A stretch of DNA of 64,000 nt from Phylloscopus collybita. Taxonomy: Eukaryota > Chordata > Aves > Passeriformes > Phylloscopidae. The notes under the pieces were generated by a model. That model was given only the letters and a program-made list of their open reading frames with translations, was not told where the DNA came from and did not search any database. Position numbers and translations under genes: made by a program. The stretch spans positions 13,139,501 to 13,203,500 of the forward strand of contig JAJNNQ010000026.1 in the NCBI GenBank assembly GCA_027886175.1, in the 5' to 3' direction. This document shows positions 48,543 through 62,325 of this stretch, one piece after another. The stretch's first letter is position 1; the number at the start of each line of letters is the position of its first letter.

Positions 48543-50539
48543 GTAAAAAGAAAAAAAAATCCTCTACTGCCAAAACAAATAAATATTAGCAAGTATTTTG
48601 AAAGAGAGCCCCCCTAATAATATAAGCAGTTATGTATGTATATATGGAGCATCATTTAAAAATCAGCATGCTTACATTATAGCTGTAAATTTGACAGGCT
48701 GCTGCTGCTGTGAACATGTTTACCACTCTCCTATGGAATTACTGTGATGAGGTATTTAGTATATATTCTGAAGCACTGTAGTAGTGGATGGGTGGTTAAT
48801 TTGGTGAATTTAACACATATGCAGTGGCATCTTCATGACATGTCAGGCTAACACCTCTGGTAAACTGCCAGCTGAAGACATGTTTGGTCTTTTATTTTCT
48901 TACTTAGTGCTTTGTGAAAGGTTTTCTGTCTTAGATAATTTAGGGAGCAAAAGGCTTTACTGCTTTGTCTCAGGTGACTTTTTCCTTTTAATATTGTTAG
49001 CGATTTGTGTGCGCCTGAATACTGGATTGTCCTACTAACGTGGATGTACTGGTGTCTAAAGGACAGCTGCAATCCAGCTGCTTAGCCGAACTGTTTGAAA
49101 CTTTACAGGGAGATGTTTTTAATGAGAAACAAGTTATGCATATGTATTATCTGAGAAAATGAAACTGATGGAGACTTTAAGAGATCCTCTCCCCAGTCGG
49201 TTCTTCTTTTTGCCAGATAGGATCAGCTACACAAAATCATTCTTGACCCACATTTATTGAGCTTGTTCTTAAAACCTCCTGTGGTGGAGAGCGATTCCTG
49301 GGCATCCCTGTGCCAGCCTAGGTGTGCCATTTCAATGGAAACAGGAAACAGTACTTTTTTGCAGATGTGCTTTTCATACATTTGAAAATTGCTGCCATGT
49401 TGTAATGTAAAATAAATGTTTGTCATGTGTAATTGTCAATAATCAGCATAGTTGTAATTGTGGGCCTAAGGAGTCTATGTTTTTAGATTCTCAAGCTAAG
49501 CCTCCTTGTGGTAGTTGAGTATTTCTGTATTCCTTTGATCATGAGTATGACAGTTTCTCTCAGAAGCGGTGTCATTTTCTAACACAGAGCTGAGATTCAA
49601 GACAAGAGACAGAAAATTAGATGTCAGTCTACTGGAATAGTGGGTTAAGCCATTATGGTGCTAACTTGACTAAGTATTAGAAATACAATTTTAAATAGTG
49701 CATACCGTAACCAAAATGGGGCATCATTGGTTTTAGTAATTATTATTAATTTGTATTGGTTCGTTTTTTTAGTACCCTGGAAGTTTCTCAAGGCAGACCA
49801 AAGGATTTAACCCTTACCTCAATTTTCTGTTTCAACAAAAGAGGAAACTTTTAGAAAATGTAGCAACTATTACTTTGTATTTACTACATCATTAAGTATT
49901 GCAGCAGGAATGTATAATCCCTGAAGACTTGCCAGGAAACAAGCCTAGTGAAACGAAGCACAAGTGCAAAGAAATACTTTTTTTTTTTTCTTAAAGCAAT
50001 CATTATACTGCATGTTGGAAAATTCTGCCAAAACATTTTAGCACTTTTTTTCATTTTTCTGACATCTAAATACTTTCATAGCTTCTACATACGATAAGTG
50101 GGATGCCATTATGGAAACTGATTGACTTAGTAAATTATTCTTTTTCATACATCTAACCGTACTAGCAAAGTTAGAAAAATTGAAGTACAAGCTATAGAAA
50201 TCTCTTGACAGGTGCAATGATTTAAACATACTGTATTTATTCTTTTGTAAATGATGAATTTTCAAATCTGGCATCTGTTTTTTAGCAGTGTGAAATAACT
50301 GTGACTTTTTTCCTTCATAATGTTTTGTGTTCTTTGATGTAAAAAGTAAAAATCACAGTACTGCTTTTTTTGCTGGCATTTAGCAAATTGGCTAATGAAA
50401 TGAGCAGCATTTTATAGTACATGGTACTGACCATGGAAGCTAAAACCTCCACAGACATGCATAGCTATTGTATAGACCAGAATTTAAATTAAGGGGGGGT
50501 TTTAACATAACTGAACTCACTTCTACCAGGATAATTTTA

Positions 50540-50775
50540 TTGTGCTGTTAAATTCTTGTCTGAGCTTGTGTATGATGCATTTATCTCTCTGCTTCTCTCG
50601 GGGCTGACAATTAGACGTGAAATTCTGTAGTCGTAATGAAATGCAGAGCTATTTTATAATTGCCAAGGGTAAAATTAGCAAAGTCAATTATTTTCCCTTA
50701 GGCTTTTCCCTGTAGATATTAAAAGGCTGCAAGGTAATTGCCTTAGGTAACACTTTGATTTTTAAATAACATTAA
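50540..50775. promoter_or_regulatory. Candidate conserved non-coding element
   Basis: The block contains GACAATTAGACGTG, GTCGTAATGA, AAAATTAGC, GTCAATTA and GGTAATTGCC, many homeodomain-type cores in 200 bp. It also has isolated CpGs and the near-palindrome AAGGTAATTGCCTTAGG (50731-50747). It is downstream of the PDSS2 exon at 48344-48542. The role is inferred from texture. Confidence 0.3.
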
Positions 50776-52596
50776 ATATAGGAATTGTTGTTGTTAATTC
50801 ACAGTAATTTTCTTCTTGCTACTGTTATAGAATATAACTGTAATGATGTTAACAGGAATCAATGCTCAGGGTTTGTGTTTTTGGGATTTTCTTTTAAACT
50901 AGTGCTCATACCTCTCATAAGTTTGCTAAAGTTATGCCAAAGAAGGTTTTGGGGTGGTGTTTTGGGTTTTATGGCTTTTTATCTCTGAGGTGCAAGGGCT
51001 CTAGATTTCTTGAAATGTCAGTTAGAAAGCCTCCTGTAAGGTAAACTCTGCTGTTTTGCTATTACAAAACCATTGCAAATTTTGTTTTTTGAACACATAA
51101 CAATTCAGAAGAAAGCATTCCCATTTTCTGCTTTGTGAAATCATGATACATTAGTTATTAATACAAAATTGGTATCAACTGAGGCTTAAAATGTTGAAGG
51201 GCAAATGTACGTGTGTGCTGCATTTTTGTAATTGTGGCAAAGTTCTACATCTTTTAAGTTAATAAAAACTGTTGAAAATGAACACTAATTTCTTCAAAAG
51301 CCTTTACAGTACAAGGTGTTAGATTGATAGATCACGTGTTAACAATTCTTTTGTACATTCACATTAACTTCTGGATCACCTTATGTAAACTAACCTTTGG
51401 GTGGCTCTTCTTGGCCTGCTGATTGCAGTGATAAATTATGTTGTTGAGTGAAAATTATATGGATAAAGCCTTACTTCAGAACTGCATCCTGTAGCAGATT
51501 GTTTATTGCTAATGCATGGATTTTAGAACAGAATTGAGCCCAAAGATTAATTGGTTTGGGATCTTTTAGTGGTTGTTATATCAGCAGTGGAATGCTGAAC
51601 CTTTGGCAAGAAAGGGGATGTTTGTGGTTTGCCACTTAACTAACAATGCAGTAGTGTGTGGTAATGTGCTGACTTATTGAGTTGGAGGGGTGTTTATACG
51701 GGATGACAGGGTTATTTTGATAGGTTTTCTCATTTTGAGGTTGCAATGCTCTGATATGAGGATCCTGATAAGATATACGCAATATATATGTGGAATTCAT
51801 TGTAAGCATGTAGGTGTGGGAGTGAAGGAAAAGTAAATTATGTTTGCCTAACAAAACAGGGTACCTCCTAGCTATCCTGTAGGATATGTGACCATAAGCA
51901 GTTTTAAATAAATGTGCTAATAAATTATTAAGAAGTGTAAAACTATCTGTTTAATGGGTGGTTCTTTGTTGCCATCTGAAGACAGTATGTCTTCAACATT
52001 TGTTATCTTGCTTTCCCTAGTCCAGGATGTGGGGATGAAACTGCTAAAAGCAAATCTTTTGGATGAAAGTCCTTCTTTGACTCTGCAGCACTGGTAGCAA
52101 AAAGTGTTAGTTTTGTCTTTGATTTTTGCTTAAGTAACCTGCACTTCCGATAGTATTTTTAGGCTGGCATTCAGATGCAGATATAGAAAAGGTAACAAAC
52201 ATTAATTGGCATTTTTGTCACCTGTCATGTGGATGTGGGATATGGGCATTTTACCACAAGTGAAATGTGGCTACTGACCATATATTATCAAATAATGTAC
52301 TTTGTCAGTATTTATAACAGGCAAGTTGGAAGAAGTCTGTCACAGCATTAAAGCTGATGCTTCCTTGTGAGCATTCTGAATCATCACTCGTCTTACGGAA
52401 CTATAGAAGAGGTGCTTAAAAGACATGATTAAAACCAGTTTTGATGCTCTTACACTCTAAAGAGAGTGATACATAGAACTTTAGAAGGTTGAAATGATGG
52501 ATTTTAGTGCAATGCCTAGAAAATGATAAAATAATCTGCAAATGCATTTCTTGCAACTTCATAAACTGATAAGACAGCATCCCTTTGTATTTAAAG

Positions 52597-52716
52597 AAAG
52601 AAAACCCACAAACCAGCCAAACAACCAAAACAAGACCACCAAAACCCAATATATACAAAACAAACAAACAAACAAAAACCCAAACAAACAAACAAAAACC
52701 TCCCAAAAGAAGAAAA
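52597..52716 (-). repeat. A/C-rich tract (reverse of the G/T-rich type)
   Basis: CCAAAACAA, ACAAACAAACAAACAAAAAC and related words fill about 120 bp with little T or G. Read on the minus strand it is the same G/T-rich type as at 4.4 and 18.2 kb. The asparagine/threonine/lysine-rich frames across it are artefacts. Confidence 0.9.
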
Positions 52717-55194
52717 AGTCTATCCCAAAAACCTGAAGTACATGTTACGGTAGTGTTCTCTGTGGTTCTTACTAAAATCTTAAGAATTGACTCAATTTTT
52801 CCCACTGTACTTCAGTAAATTCTTCTTGACACTATTAAACTCTTCACAGAAACACTTCAAAATCTACAGGCTGAAAGCTTGGAATTGGATTTAATACTCT
52901 TATCTGTCAATGCAGAGCTCTGCCAGAAGACCACATTGTAGAGCATTGTTTTATTAAGTATTATTTGTTCATAAATAAGCAGCAGCACAGATGCAGTACT
53001 TATATAGTGGATCCATTTCCTTATGTTAAATTTATGTATTCCTAAAGGCATAAGTGTGTTGTTTATCAAATAAGCCTTGTGTTTACATAAACATCAATAA
53101 GGTACTCATTTTAGTCTTCCTATGTCTTCCTGTTGCAACCACGTGAAGGTGCCCTGCACTTCACGTAAGAACTGTTTGTCATGAGCTATGGTTTTTACTT
53201 CTGTAGCATCAGTTGTGGTCCTGTGGGGAGGGCTTAATTTGTAACTTAAGCACCTTGGTTCCTTGGTGTCCAGTGAAGGATACAGAGAATATCCTCTTTC
53301 TGAAATTGCACCAGTTGCTCTTTTGATGTAAATTGACATTTTTGGGCATTGACAAACAAGTCAGGTAAAATCTACAATTTTAATTTTTACATGTTATGTA
53401 ACAAAAGTGTTACTTGTATCAGACCTTTTCTTTCCCTGAAAATTTTCAAGAGAAGAACATAAACTTGTAAAAAAGACCCATCACCAATCTGACAAGAAGT
53501 ACCCTTTTTTTAATGGAAACAAAATGTTAATAGTTGCCAGTGTAAAGGCAACCATTAGCAGCTACTGACTTGTAATAGATTCAAATTACCATCCCTCAGA
53601 ACCTCATTTGTTAGAGGTAAGTAGAAGGTCTTCCTTCATAAATATAGTTGAGATGAGTTATTTTCAGAGCAATAAAAGTTATTTTGAAAGAGATTCTTCT
53701 TTGTTATCTCTAGTGGAAGATATGAACCATAAGTATCTGCTAAGTAATTTACAGCATATAACTTTATTATATTTTACATAAAATAGAGACCTTTATAATC
53801 TGAATTTCCCTACAGGAATTCAGTAGGTTTATTGATCAGAGAAGGCAGAATGAAAAAATCATGGAGAAATGTTGAGAACCAGAAGTAACATGTTTGTTTC
53901 CAGTTATAGTATTCATACAGAAAACTGAATCTAGTGATAAAACCTTTCTGAAAACTTTTATGTGTTTTTAATCGTTTTTAACTCTTTGCCTTTGCTCACG
54001 TATTGACTTTCTTTTTCTTCCCTAATACAAGTTGCTATTGGAGATGAGTATCTTTAAAATGATCAACTTACAGAGCAGCTAGGTGGCAGGAATTTGGTAA
54101 GAAGCAGAGATCAGATTAGATCAAATTAGATTAAGTGACAGTTTATAAAGTTAGATAGTGATCTTGTCTTCTTGAGGGGAAAAAAAAGAAGAAAAAGAAA
54201 ACCTTCAAGTTTTTATGTAGAGGGTTGAATAAAGAGCTTTTCTGAAGCACTTTATCATATTAGTCTTGCTGTACCTTCCCATGAGGCACTGTTTGATGAT
54301 GATGCTCTGGACAAGATAGGAAGTTGGATAGTATCTATATTGTTGAGTAATTTTGTTTTAATTTAATATTTTAGAGTGCCACAGGGTGTGTCTCAAAACC
54401 AGACACTACCGGAAAATATAGATAAGCTTAAAGAGCTCTGTTTTATGGAAAAGTATGCTTAAGAAACACTACTTTGTCTGGATACTGGGGGAGAAGAAAA
54501 CTAAGAAAGAAGTCTAATGTTTTTGAATTTTTAGACTAAAGGGAGATGACACAGGGCAACATAGCTAGCATGATTGTATTATTACATAATCAAGCTCTTC
54601 CTTAGGCAACCCTAAGTAACCAGTTCTGTTTCTTAAAATAGTGAGATACATACTGAATATTGTCACCCAGCTTAGCATAGCTTTTATTGGAGGATGCAAA
54701 CATACTCCTAAGTAGTGAGAAATACATAATAATTGATAATTATGTATGAATCGTAATGAAGATAAATGTTATTTATTATAATTATTATATTTAGATGGCA
54801 CCAAAATGTGCTAATTTACATACCCTTTGAGAGGTAAAATTAGATTTCATTTACTGTAAAGTAAAACATAAAAGAGATGGTAATTGAAACAAACTTTATG
54901 TTCATTTAATGGACATGTATTGCGTTTTCTTCCAAATGGTCTCAAACGCTGGGTTTTTAATAAGATTTATTTACTGAAGTTTTATTGACAATCGTGTGAC
55001 TGAAATTCCTTTGGTAGTAAAAGCAATCTTTGGAATCGTTGGTAAAAGAATAGAAACATTAGGTGGGAAAAATCTTGTATGTTAGAGATAAAAGGTTGAA
55101 ATCTATTGGAATCAGTACCTGGTAATCAAAATTTTCCCACACTACTGCTGTAAAACTTTTGTCTAGAATTTCTGCTGTCATCAGAGGCAACAGC

Positions 55195-55626
55195 TTTTAC
55201 TGGTGCCTTGGGAAGGCTGACCTGGAACAGAGACTGGACAGAGCTAAAGAATAAAGTAGGTATTTATTAAAAGGCCTTTAAGGACACATCTTGGGCAGTA
55301 CAAGAGCTTGGCCAGGGCTACACTCAAGATGAACACAAAATGCACGACCAGTCACAAAGTCTCACACTTTTGTAAGTTTTTGTTCATTTGCATATTGGGG
55401 TTTAATTGTCCAATTACAGCTTCAGATTATGAAGTCCCATCCTTGTTTTCTCTCTTCGGCCCACCATTGTTCAAACTTTTGGGCCTGAAAACTTTGTAAC
55501 AGTTGTCCTTGGTCTCCATCTGGGAAAGGATTTTTGTCTACCTACTCTGTGAAGAGAGCTTACTAACGCTTAATATGAGGCTCAGAACTACTCCCCTAGG
55601 CAGCACAGAACCTGAAAAACATGACA
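55195..55626 (-). mobile_element. Degenerate LTR-like element (probable solo LTR of an avian endogenous retrovirus), minus strand
   Basis: The block differs in texture from flanking intron and resembles a repeat family I associate with bird genomes, with + strand phrases such as 'ttaaaaggcctttaaggaca', 'cttgggcagtacaagagctt', 'ggccagggctacactcaaga' and 'ttcatttgcatattggggtt'. On the minus strand it has an LTR-like order: a possible TGT start at about 55626, an ATGCAAAT-like word near 55391, an AAACTTACAAAAGTGTG region near 55367-55383 where a TATA-type box would be expected, and AATAAA (TTTATT on +, 55261-55266) as a poly(A) signal. No gag, pol or env sequence flanks it, which fits a solo LTR. 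The borders and target-site duplication could not be fixed. The family name and orientation are inferences. Confidence 0.6.
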
Positions 55627-57889
55627 GTTTAAACTTAAGGCATCATTATGATATTGATGGTGACGGTAAAACTGTAGCATGATGCTAGATGATTACTGTA
55701 TTGTACTCTTCCCATGGTCTCTTTTGATGCACGTGTCTGTGGAACAGTTTCTTAGCAAGTGCATCTTTTGCCATTGTTCTCAAGAAGTAGCCTCTAAAAT
55801 AACAACTGAGCAAATGAAGCATTCAGTTTTTTGAATATTTCACAGGATTTTTTCTATTTCACTTTTGCTATGTATAACCAGTAATATAATTAAATATTTG
55901 TAAAATTTCATTACCCTCATGGCTGTGGTTATATGTTTGAAAAGTAATCTTCTAGAGAAGTTAAATTAGAGGATTAGGTGACACAGCTTATTAACTTACT
56001 AATTCAATTAAAATTCTAAAAATTAGACTTAATCTGTGATTGTGATAATGTTAGAAACAGGCTCCTTTTAGATCAGTAAGAGTTCTGTTGCATTGCAGTG
56101 AATGTCAGTTTTGAGATTAATACTGCTTAACTTTGCCTTCATTCCTAATCAGTGCATTCCTCAAATAGGTTTATCTTTTACCTCAGTGGCCTTTTGCACC
56201 TGTACTGGTTTTTAAAGCTAATGCTTTAAAAAGCTTCCCCGAAGTTAGACTCCATGGGGGTTAGTATATGTCTGCATGGAAAGAGTATATTTTTCTGTGA
56301 TTCTTGGCCCTGGCACTACTGGAAAATTTTATGTTTAGATTTCAATCTGTTTTCTGTCCTCCCACTTCTGCATGAAAAAATACTTCTAAAAGGAAAAAGT
56401 GATTTCTGCCACTTCCCTCATGGACGTCTGTGACTTACAAATGGTGCCTTGTAGCAGAATGATTGCTGCAGAACATGGAAAGGCTGAAACTGAGACTGAT
56501 AGCATAATATGTCATCATAGGTATGGTTGTATCAAGTCTAGATTAAAGTCTTTCCCAAAAATACACTGGAAGAATATTTTTAAAGCACCAAGGCATGATG
56601 TTGTTGAGAACAGAGTTGTGAGTGTTTGAGAGTCCACCTCAATGTCACGTTGATCAAGCAACTGACAGTCTCAGGAAGTTTCCCATTCAGTTCTGATGAA
56701 TTTTCAGTGTCTACCAAAGATCTGTATGCAAGTCTGCACAAAGTTCATGCAATATTCTTGCCTCTGGATCATCTCAGTAACGATTTCCTCAACTTCCATC
56801 TGAATTCACCTTCCTTGTAGTAGCAATCAGACATGTCTTTCTGCTTCTCTGGTCTGCCCAGCAGACCAAAGTCAGTGTTTACTGCTTGAGTTCATGAAAA
56901 AAATACCTGTCATTATTCCAGGTAAATATTGTCTTCCTCAAAGGTAAGCTGCACAGCTGCTTCTAACACCTGGTTTAGTAATTCTTTTTCTTATAGAACT
57001 TCTGTTTGCTTCATAATTAACAGAACAGTCTGGAAAATACTGATCTGCCATCTGCATGAAAGAGAGGACTTTTCAGAGATGACTAAACATCAATGAAGAA
57101 GAAGAAAAAAACTAGAGAAACTTAAGAATGGCTGAATCTGATGAAAGTCAAAGGTCATTCAACATCTCAAGACAATCACTTTACTTGGCAAATGAGTTCT
57201 GGGTGGCTGGGGTCTGTTCCTCATACATTTGCTCCCTTAATGTACAGCACTGAATGGCAGTTGTCTGGTGGTGAACACAAATACTTCAAGAGTCAAAAAT
57301 ATTTATAGGCTTGAGATGTGCATATTACATATGTATGCATATATATAAATATATATAAAAATTTAATTGAATGTTAAAGCCAAATTTTGGAAAAAAAGGT
57401 TTTTTCTGTTTTTTAAAGTCAAACCTCCTTACTTTTCAGAGAAATTGCCTTTGAAAGATTTAAGACAAACATTAAAAAGTGTCTGTATTTAATATTTCTG
57501 TGACTCTTAACAAGAGTATGTATCCAAAGTCAGTGCCAGAATATGTAGCAAATAGATATCCAAAAGAACACAGAATTTATTCTAAGCAATTGAAGTGATG
57601 ATAACTTTGGGTATATGATGTTTTATTCTCCGTGAGATGCATACTGTGGGAAAGGGCTCTCAAGAGCCAGCAGTTCTGCTACTTCATTCACCACTAAATT
57701 AGAATAGGTATTGGTACTGGATGTGTTTCTTAAACAGATATGTTTGTTAGAGCTTTTCTTTTCACAGCCGTGAATGATCATCATGGAAGAACTTGTTGCT
57801 GAATAGCTCTAGTCCTTACACGAATTATAAAATGAATTTTCACAGAACAGGCCCAAGAAATGAGAGTACCGGTGAAATTTCTTCAGCAA

Positions 57890-58069
57890 AAGCACTGGGA
57901 GGGGCTGCGCAATGAGGTGGTTGAGTCACCGTGCGTGGATGTCTTTAAAAGATGTATAAATGTGACACTTAGAGACATGGTTTAGCAGTGGACTTGACAG
58001 TCCTGGGTTTAGTTTGGACTTAATGATGATCTTAAATGTCTTTTCTAGCCTAATGATTCTATGGTTCTA
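57890..58069 (+). mobile_element. CR1 LINE 3' end, plus strand, with intact ORF2 C-terminus codons and tail
   Basis: This is the terminal part of a CR1 in the same orientation as PDSS2. From 57902 the frame reads GLRNEVVESPCVDVFKRCIN then VTLRDMV and a TAG stop at 57983-57985, which is the typical ORF2 C-terminal ending of CR1. About 84 bp of 3' UTR follow (including the GACATGGTTTAGCAGTGGAC-type sequence and a pyrimidine-rich TCTTTTCTAGCC), and it ends with the short repeated tail ATGATTCTATGGTTCT near 58051-58066. The fragment is severely 5'-truncated, and no target-site duplication is evident to me. It is less eroded than the CR1 pieces at 31.0 and 58.8 kb. Confidence 0.92.
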
Positions 58070-58762
58070 AGGTGATGTCCTCCAGAAGTGATATTTGCTA
58101 TGTCAGCTTCATTCTCTTTATAGCTGGAGTAGAAGATCACAGGTTTTGTTTTCATGACTTTATTTGAAATCTTTTTCTCAAACATAGTAGGATTCTTATT
58201 GAAAGTGCATAGAAGGATAAAAGGCAATCACATCTGTACCGAATGAAATGCCGTCCCAGTATTATCTGAAACAGACCTTTTTTGTGTGTGTGTGTCAGTA
58301 TTTAACATATACTAACTTCCATCTTTCGGTGTTTGGGGATTTGGTTCTAGAGGTGGATTTTCATGACAAGGCAGTTAATACACTGTTTTGCAGGACTGGA
58401 GGTTACAGTGGTTAGTATGTCAGTCAGCTTTCCACCTGTAATATGGCTTCAACAGACAATACACTTTTACAAAGTGAAAATATCTTTTTGTGATGATTTG
58501 TTTCCAATTCAAAGCTGTTAGCAATAGCGATAACAATCCAAGATTAGTCTGCATGGCCTTTCTTAATCTCTCAAGAATGTAATTATTTATAGTAGGGAAA
58601 TCTATTCCTAGTACAATCAGTAAACTTAACTCTTACCTAAGAGAGTATTTGTCACCAGCTCTGTAACCTTGATTGTATTATTTCAAGGATGAGGAAAGTT
58701 GTTATTGGTGCAGCAGATGTAAATATGTAAAATCAGCTGTGGTCCTCCTCCAGCGGCTGCTG

Positions 58763-59095
58763 GTGTCACAGAATGGTTGAGATTGACAGAGATCTCTGGA
58801 GATCATGTAGTCCAAAGCCCCTGTTCAAGCAGGGTTAGCTAGAGACAGTTACCCAGGACTATGTCCAGACAGATTTTAAATATCTCCAAAAATGGAGACT
58901 TTGCAACCCCTTTGAGCAACCTGATCCATTGTTAGATGCCCTCACAATGGACTGTTTTCCTGTATCCAGATTGCATGCCCTGTTTTAATTTTGGCTGTTG
59001 CCTCATCCTGTCAGTGGGCACTGTTGAGGAGGCTTTGTCTCTCTCTTCTGCCTTCCTTCCCATCAGGTGTTTATACCCATTGTACCACAGGAGAG
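58763..59095 (-). mobile_element. CR1 LINE 3' fragment, minus strand
   Basis: The + strand starts with TGTCACAGAATGGTTGAGAT and runs through the familiar reversed CR1 3' terminal phrases: 'ctctggagatcatgtagtcc', 'caagcagggttagctagag', 'tatctccaaaaatggagact', 'gcaacccctttgagcaacct', and 'catcaggtgtttataccca'. These are the complements of the ORF2 C-terminal region and 3' UTR, so the element lies on the minus strand with its 3' end at about 58763. It is diverged, with many substitutions and small gaps, and the right border is approximate. Confidence 0.88.
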
Positions 59096-60573
59096 GCTAA
59101 AGTAGATGTGCCATGTAAATAGGGCAATAGATTATGTATCTTCCCCTCTCTTTTCACTGCTGTAAACCTTGTCTTTAAAATAAACCTTTCTATGGTAAAG
59201 TTTTTTGTAAAAGTGCCTAACATCTGGAGTGGTTTCAGTGTAATAATATGGTAAAATGCATCAAATTTTAGCAGTAATGAAAATGAGTTAATTGTATTTT
59301 TAATCGAAGTGCTGATGTATCTGACTTCTTGTTGGCTAGCAAGAATATTGAATTCCTGGATAGACTGTAACTGCTTGCTAATATTAGTGTTTTGAAATTC
59401 AATAGCATTTCACTTGGAGTCTAGAATCTGATTGCTGCTACCCTTGATAAAGGAGGTTGTTGATTTGTTAAACAAACATCTGCAGCTTCATTAAGTTGAT
59501 TCCGTCAGATGCTAAATGGTCTCACTTCTGATTCACATTTGTTCAGGTACAGACTGCTCAAAATAGTAAATGCTACTTGCAGGTACAATTTGTGTTATTC
59601 ACTTCAATCCTCAATTCGTTTGTGAACATATCCCAGTCTGATGGTTGTCTGCAGCAGCACGACTGGGAGTAGCATTTTATAACCATACTCTCCTGTATCA
59701 CTTATGGATGGGGAGGGGTTTATAGCTACAGAATCCTGTTGTCACGATACCTTCTTTCCCCCTGTTTTATAAAGAGGAAAGCTGTAGTGAAATTACCCAT
59801 CCAAAAGGGTCAAGCTGAAGCAATCAGGTATTTCTCTAACCTGAGTCACTCAGCAATATTTGTTGAGTACTTTAGTGCAAGCATCTGCTGCCATGGATCT
59901 GCAAAGATATTAAGAAACTGTGTAAGGTATCATGTGGAAGTAGACAAGGAAAATTATGATTCTTCTGTTGGGTATATTGTCCTTAAGGAAAATGACTGAA
60001 TTATGCACTAAAAGTCTTTACATTGATGAAATCCAATTCTGTAGATAGTGCTGCATCAGCATAAAAAGGGTAACTTAACACTGGTGAAAATCCCTAAGGC
60101 AGACTGACCTTAAGGCAGATATTTAACAATATTAGCAATTTTCAAATTGATGGTTGCTGATTATTTTTCATATCTTAGAAGCACCTTTTTAACAAGTAGT
60201 GGGGTTGGGTGCTGTGTTTACACTGTATTGTTATATTGTAGTTTGCTACTAATTCATCATTAACAGAATGAAGAAAACACATAACTGTGTTTTCCAAGAC
60301 CATTTAAAGCATACTAGAAAGGCAAGTTGCTGTCCTTCCTGTGTGTTTACTACTAAGAGAGAGCCAGATCCAAAAAACAGTAAAGTTCAAGACGATTTCA
60401 AACAATAAATCCAGTAGGATTCAATAAACATTAGATTAAAAAAAAAATTCTGTAGGCTGGCACACTTGGTTACCTGTATGACTAATGATGTTTGAGGAGA
60501 TTACCAGGAAAGAAAATTGAATTTCACTGTTCTTGGAACTCCTTCCAGTTTTTGCTTGTTCCCCCCCACCACC

Positions 60574-60596
60574 TTTTTTTTTTTTTTTTTTTTTTT
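60574..60596 (+). repeat. Poly(T) run preceded by a C7 run
   Basis: Seven C (60561-60567) and CACCACC lead into 23 T. Simple sequence only. Confidence 0.85.
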
Positions 60597-62325
60597 CATT
60601 ATTGAACAATCAAAATCCAAAATCAGCACTTTACTGAGTTTTGTCTTTAGCTTCCTAGTGTTGCAATGTTGCTGGGTCAAATGCAGAGGAATATTTAAAG
60701 GCTTTCTGTGGAATTTTTGAGTGTTGGAGTATTTCCCAAATCAGTGATTTTTTGGGGAGGGAAGTGCAAGGTGAAGGAATTTTTATCTGTATATTTAATG
60801 GTTCCTAACCATGTAATTTTCTTCTTTATTTGTCTGAAGACCTGGTACATTTTCAAATCTACACATCAGCAGCAAGGATTAGGGTCTGTCATAGCAGATG
60901 CATGAGGAAAGGATATTGTTTCAACATAAGGATGGAAGGAATTACTTGCGGTCCTTCTTGGAAGGAATTTGGCAAAGCTAAGGAAGTTTGTCAAATAGAA
61001 ATTGTGAGGGGTGAAGAACAAAGATATACCCATTGCTGTGTTCTTCCTAGTGTTGTTTCCTGTCTTCCCACAAGAGCTTCATCCTTTCTGTGATGCTTCT
61101 GTTGAAAATATCTGATAGAGTCTGGAGAGGCACCACATTACTCCTGTGAAACAGAGTGGTCTGGGTAATCAATTCCATTTCAGCTATTAAATTTAAAATA
61201 AAATGGCAGCTCTTTGAATGGAGCTCAGATTCATTCCTTTTGTAAACTAGAAGGAAAACTAGGGAAAAAACCATAAATGGTGTTAGGTTGCAGTAAACTT
61301 TAAAGTATTTTGAAGACAAGAGAGCAAGGTGCTTGAGTTGCTGAATTGATGGCAACAACGTTGTGTTTTCATCCAGGGTGTTTAAAAACCTTCTGAAGGA
61401 TGGTGGGCCTCAGAATCCATTCTTTTTACTGTGCTTGATAGAATCTGAATCATATCTTTTAACTCTGAAGAAAGTATTCTACCAAAATGTCTTCTATTCT
61501 GTGATTTCCCTGGGTTCCTTCTAGCATAGAGTTTCACTTCCATTAAAATACGTCTCTTTTTCTATAGACAGATTTGCATCTTCAACGACAGCCAACTGCA
61601 GTCATTAACTGGGCTGCTGTACTTGAGACAGTGAACATGTGACCCTTTTCTGTGACACCATGTATGATGCTTTGGGAATTCTGAACTCTTACAGATAATT
61701 CCTCAGAAAACTACACAAAATTCTGATTTCGGAAAAAATTAAGGACATTCATTAAGTGATTGGTTGGATGCCCTGAGTAATTTTCTGAACTAAGTGAATT
61801 ACCAACATTTTTATCTATTTCTTCAAGTAATATGTAGAAATTTTGAGCTTGAATAATTTGAATAAATTTAAAGAGTCTTGAAGGGCTAAAGCTGTGCCTT
61901 TTTGATAAACAAGCTACTATACCAGAAAAGGGTAAATTAAGTTTTACCAAGTGTCTGATCTTTAACCCTACAGAACTTTTCTGGGACTGAAACACAGCAT
62001 AGTCTTTTGGACTATTTCATATTTGAATGAATTGGAGAGGTCAGAGCATGTGTTCGTTCTACCGTGCTGTGGAATGGGCAATCACATGGTTGTGTCCAGA
62101 ATTTACATTATGTTGTACACTTAGTCCGCCTAAATAGTAGGAGAGATTTTAGCTTTAACAATCCATCTCTTTTCCCTGTATTCGTCCTAAACTGATGGCT
62201 TTTGTGTTGACTTTTTAAAAGCCAAAGAGATCACATCCCTACAAAAAGTGTTGAAGTAATACCTCCTTAGGGGAAAAAAAAATACACTGGCAGAGCTATT
62301 GCAAAACGTGTTTAAAGGCTGTGAA

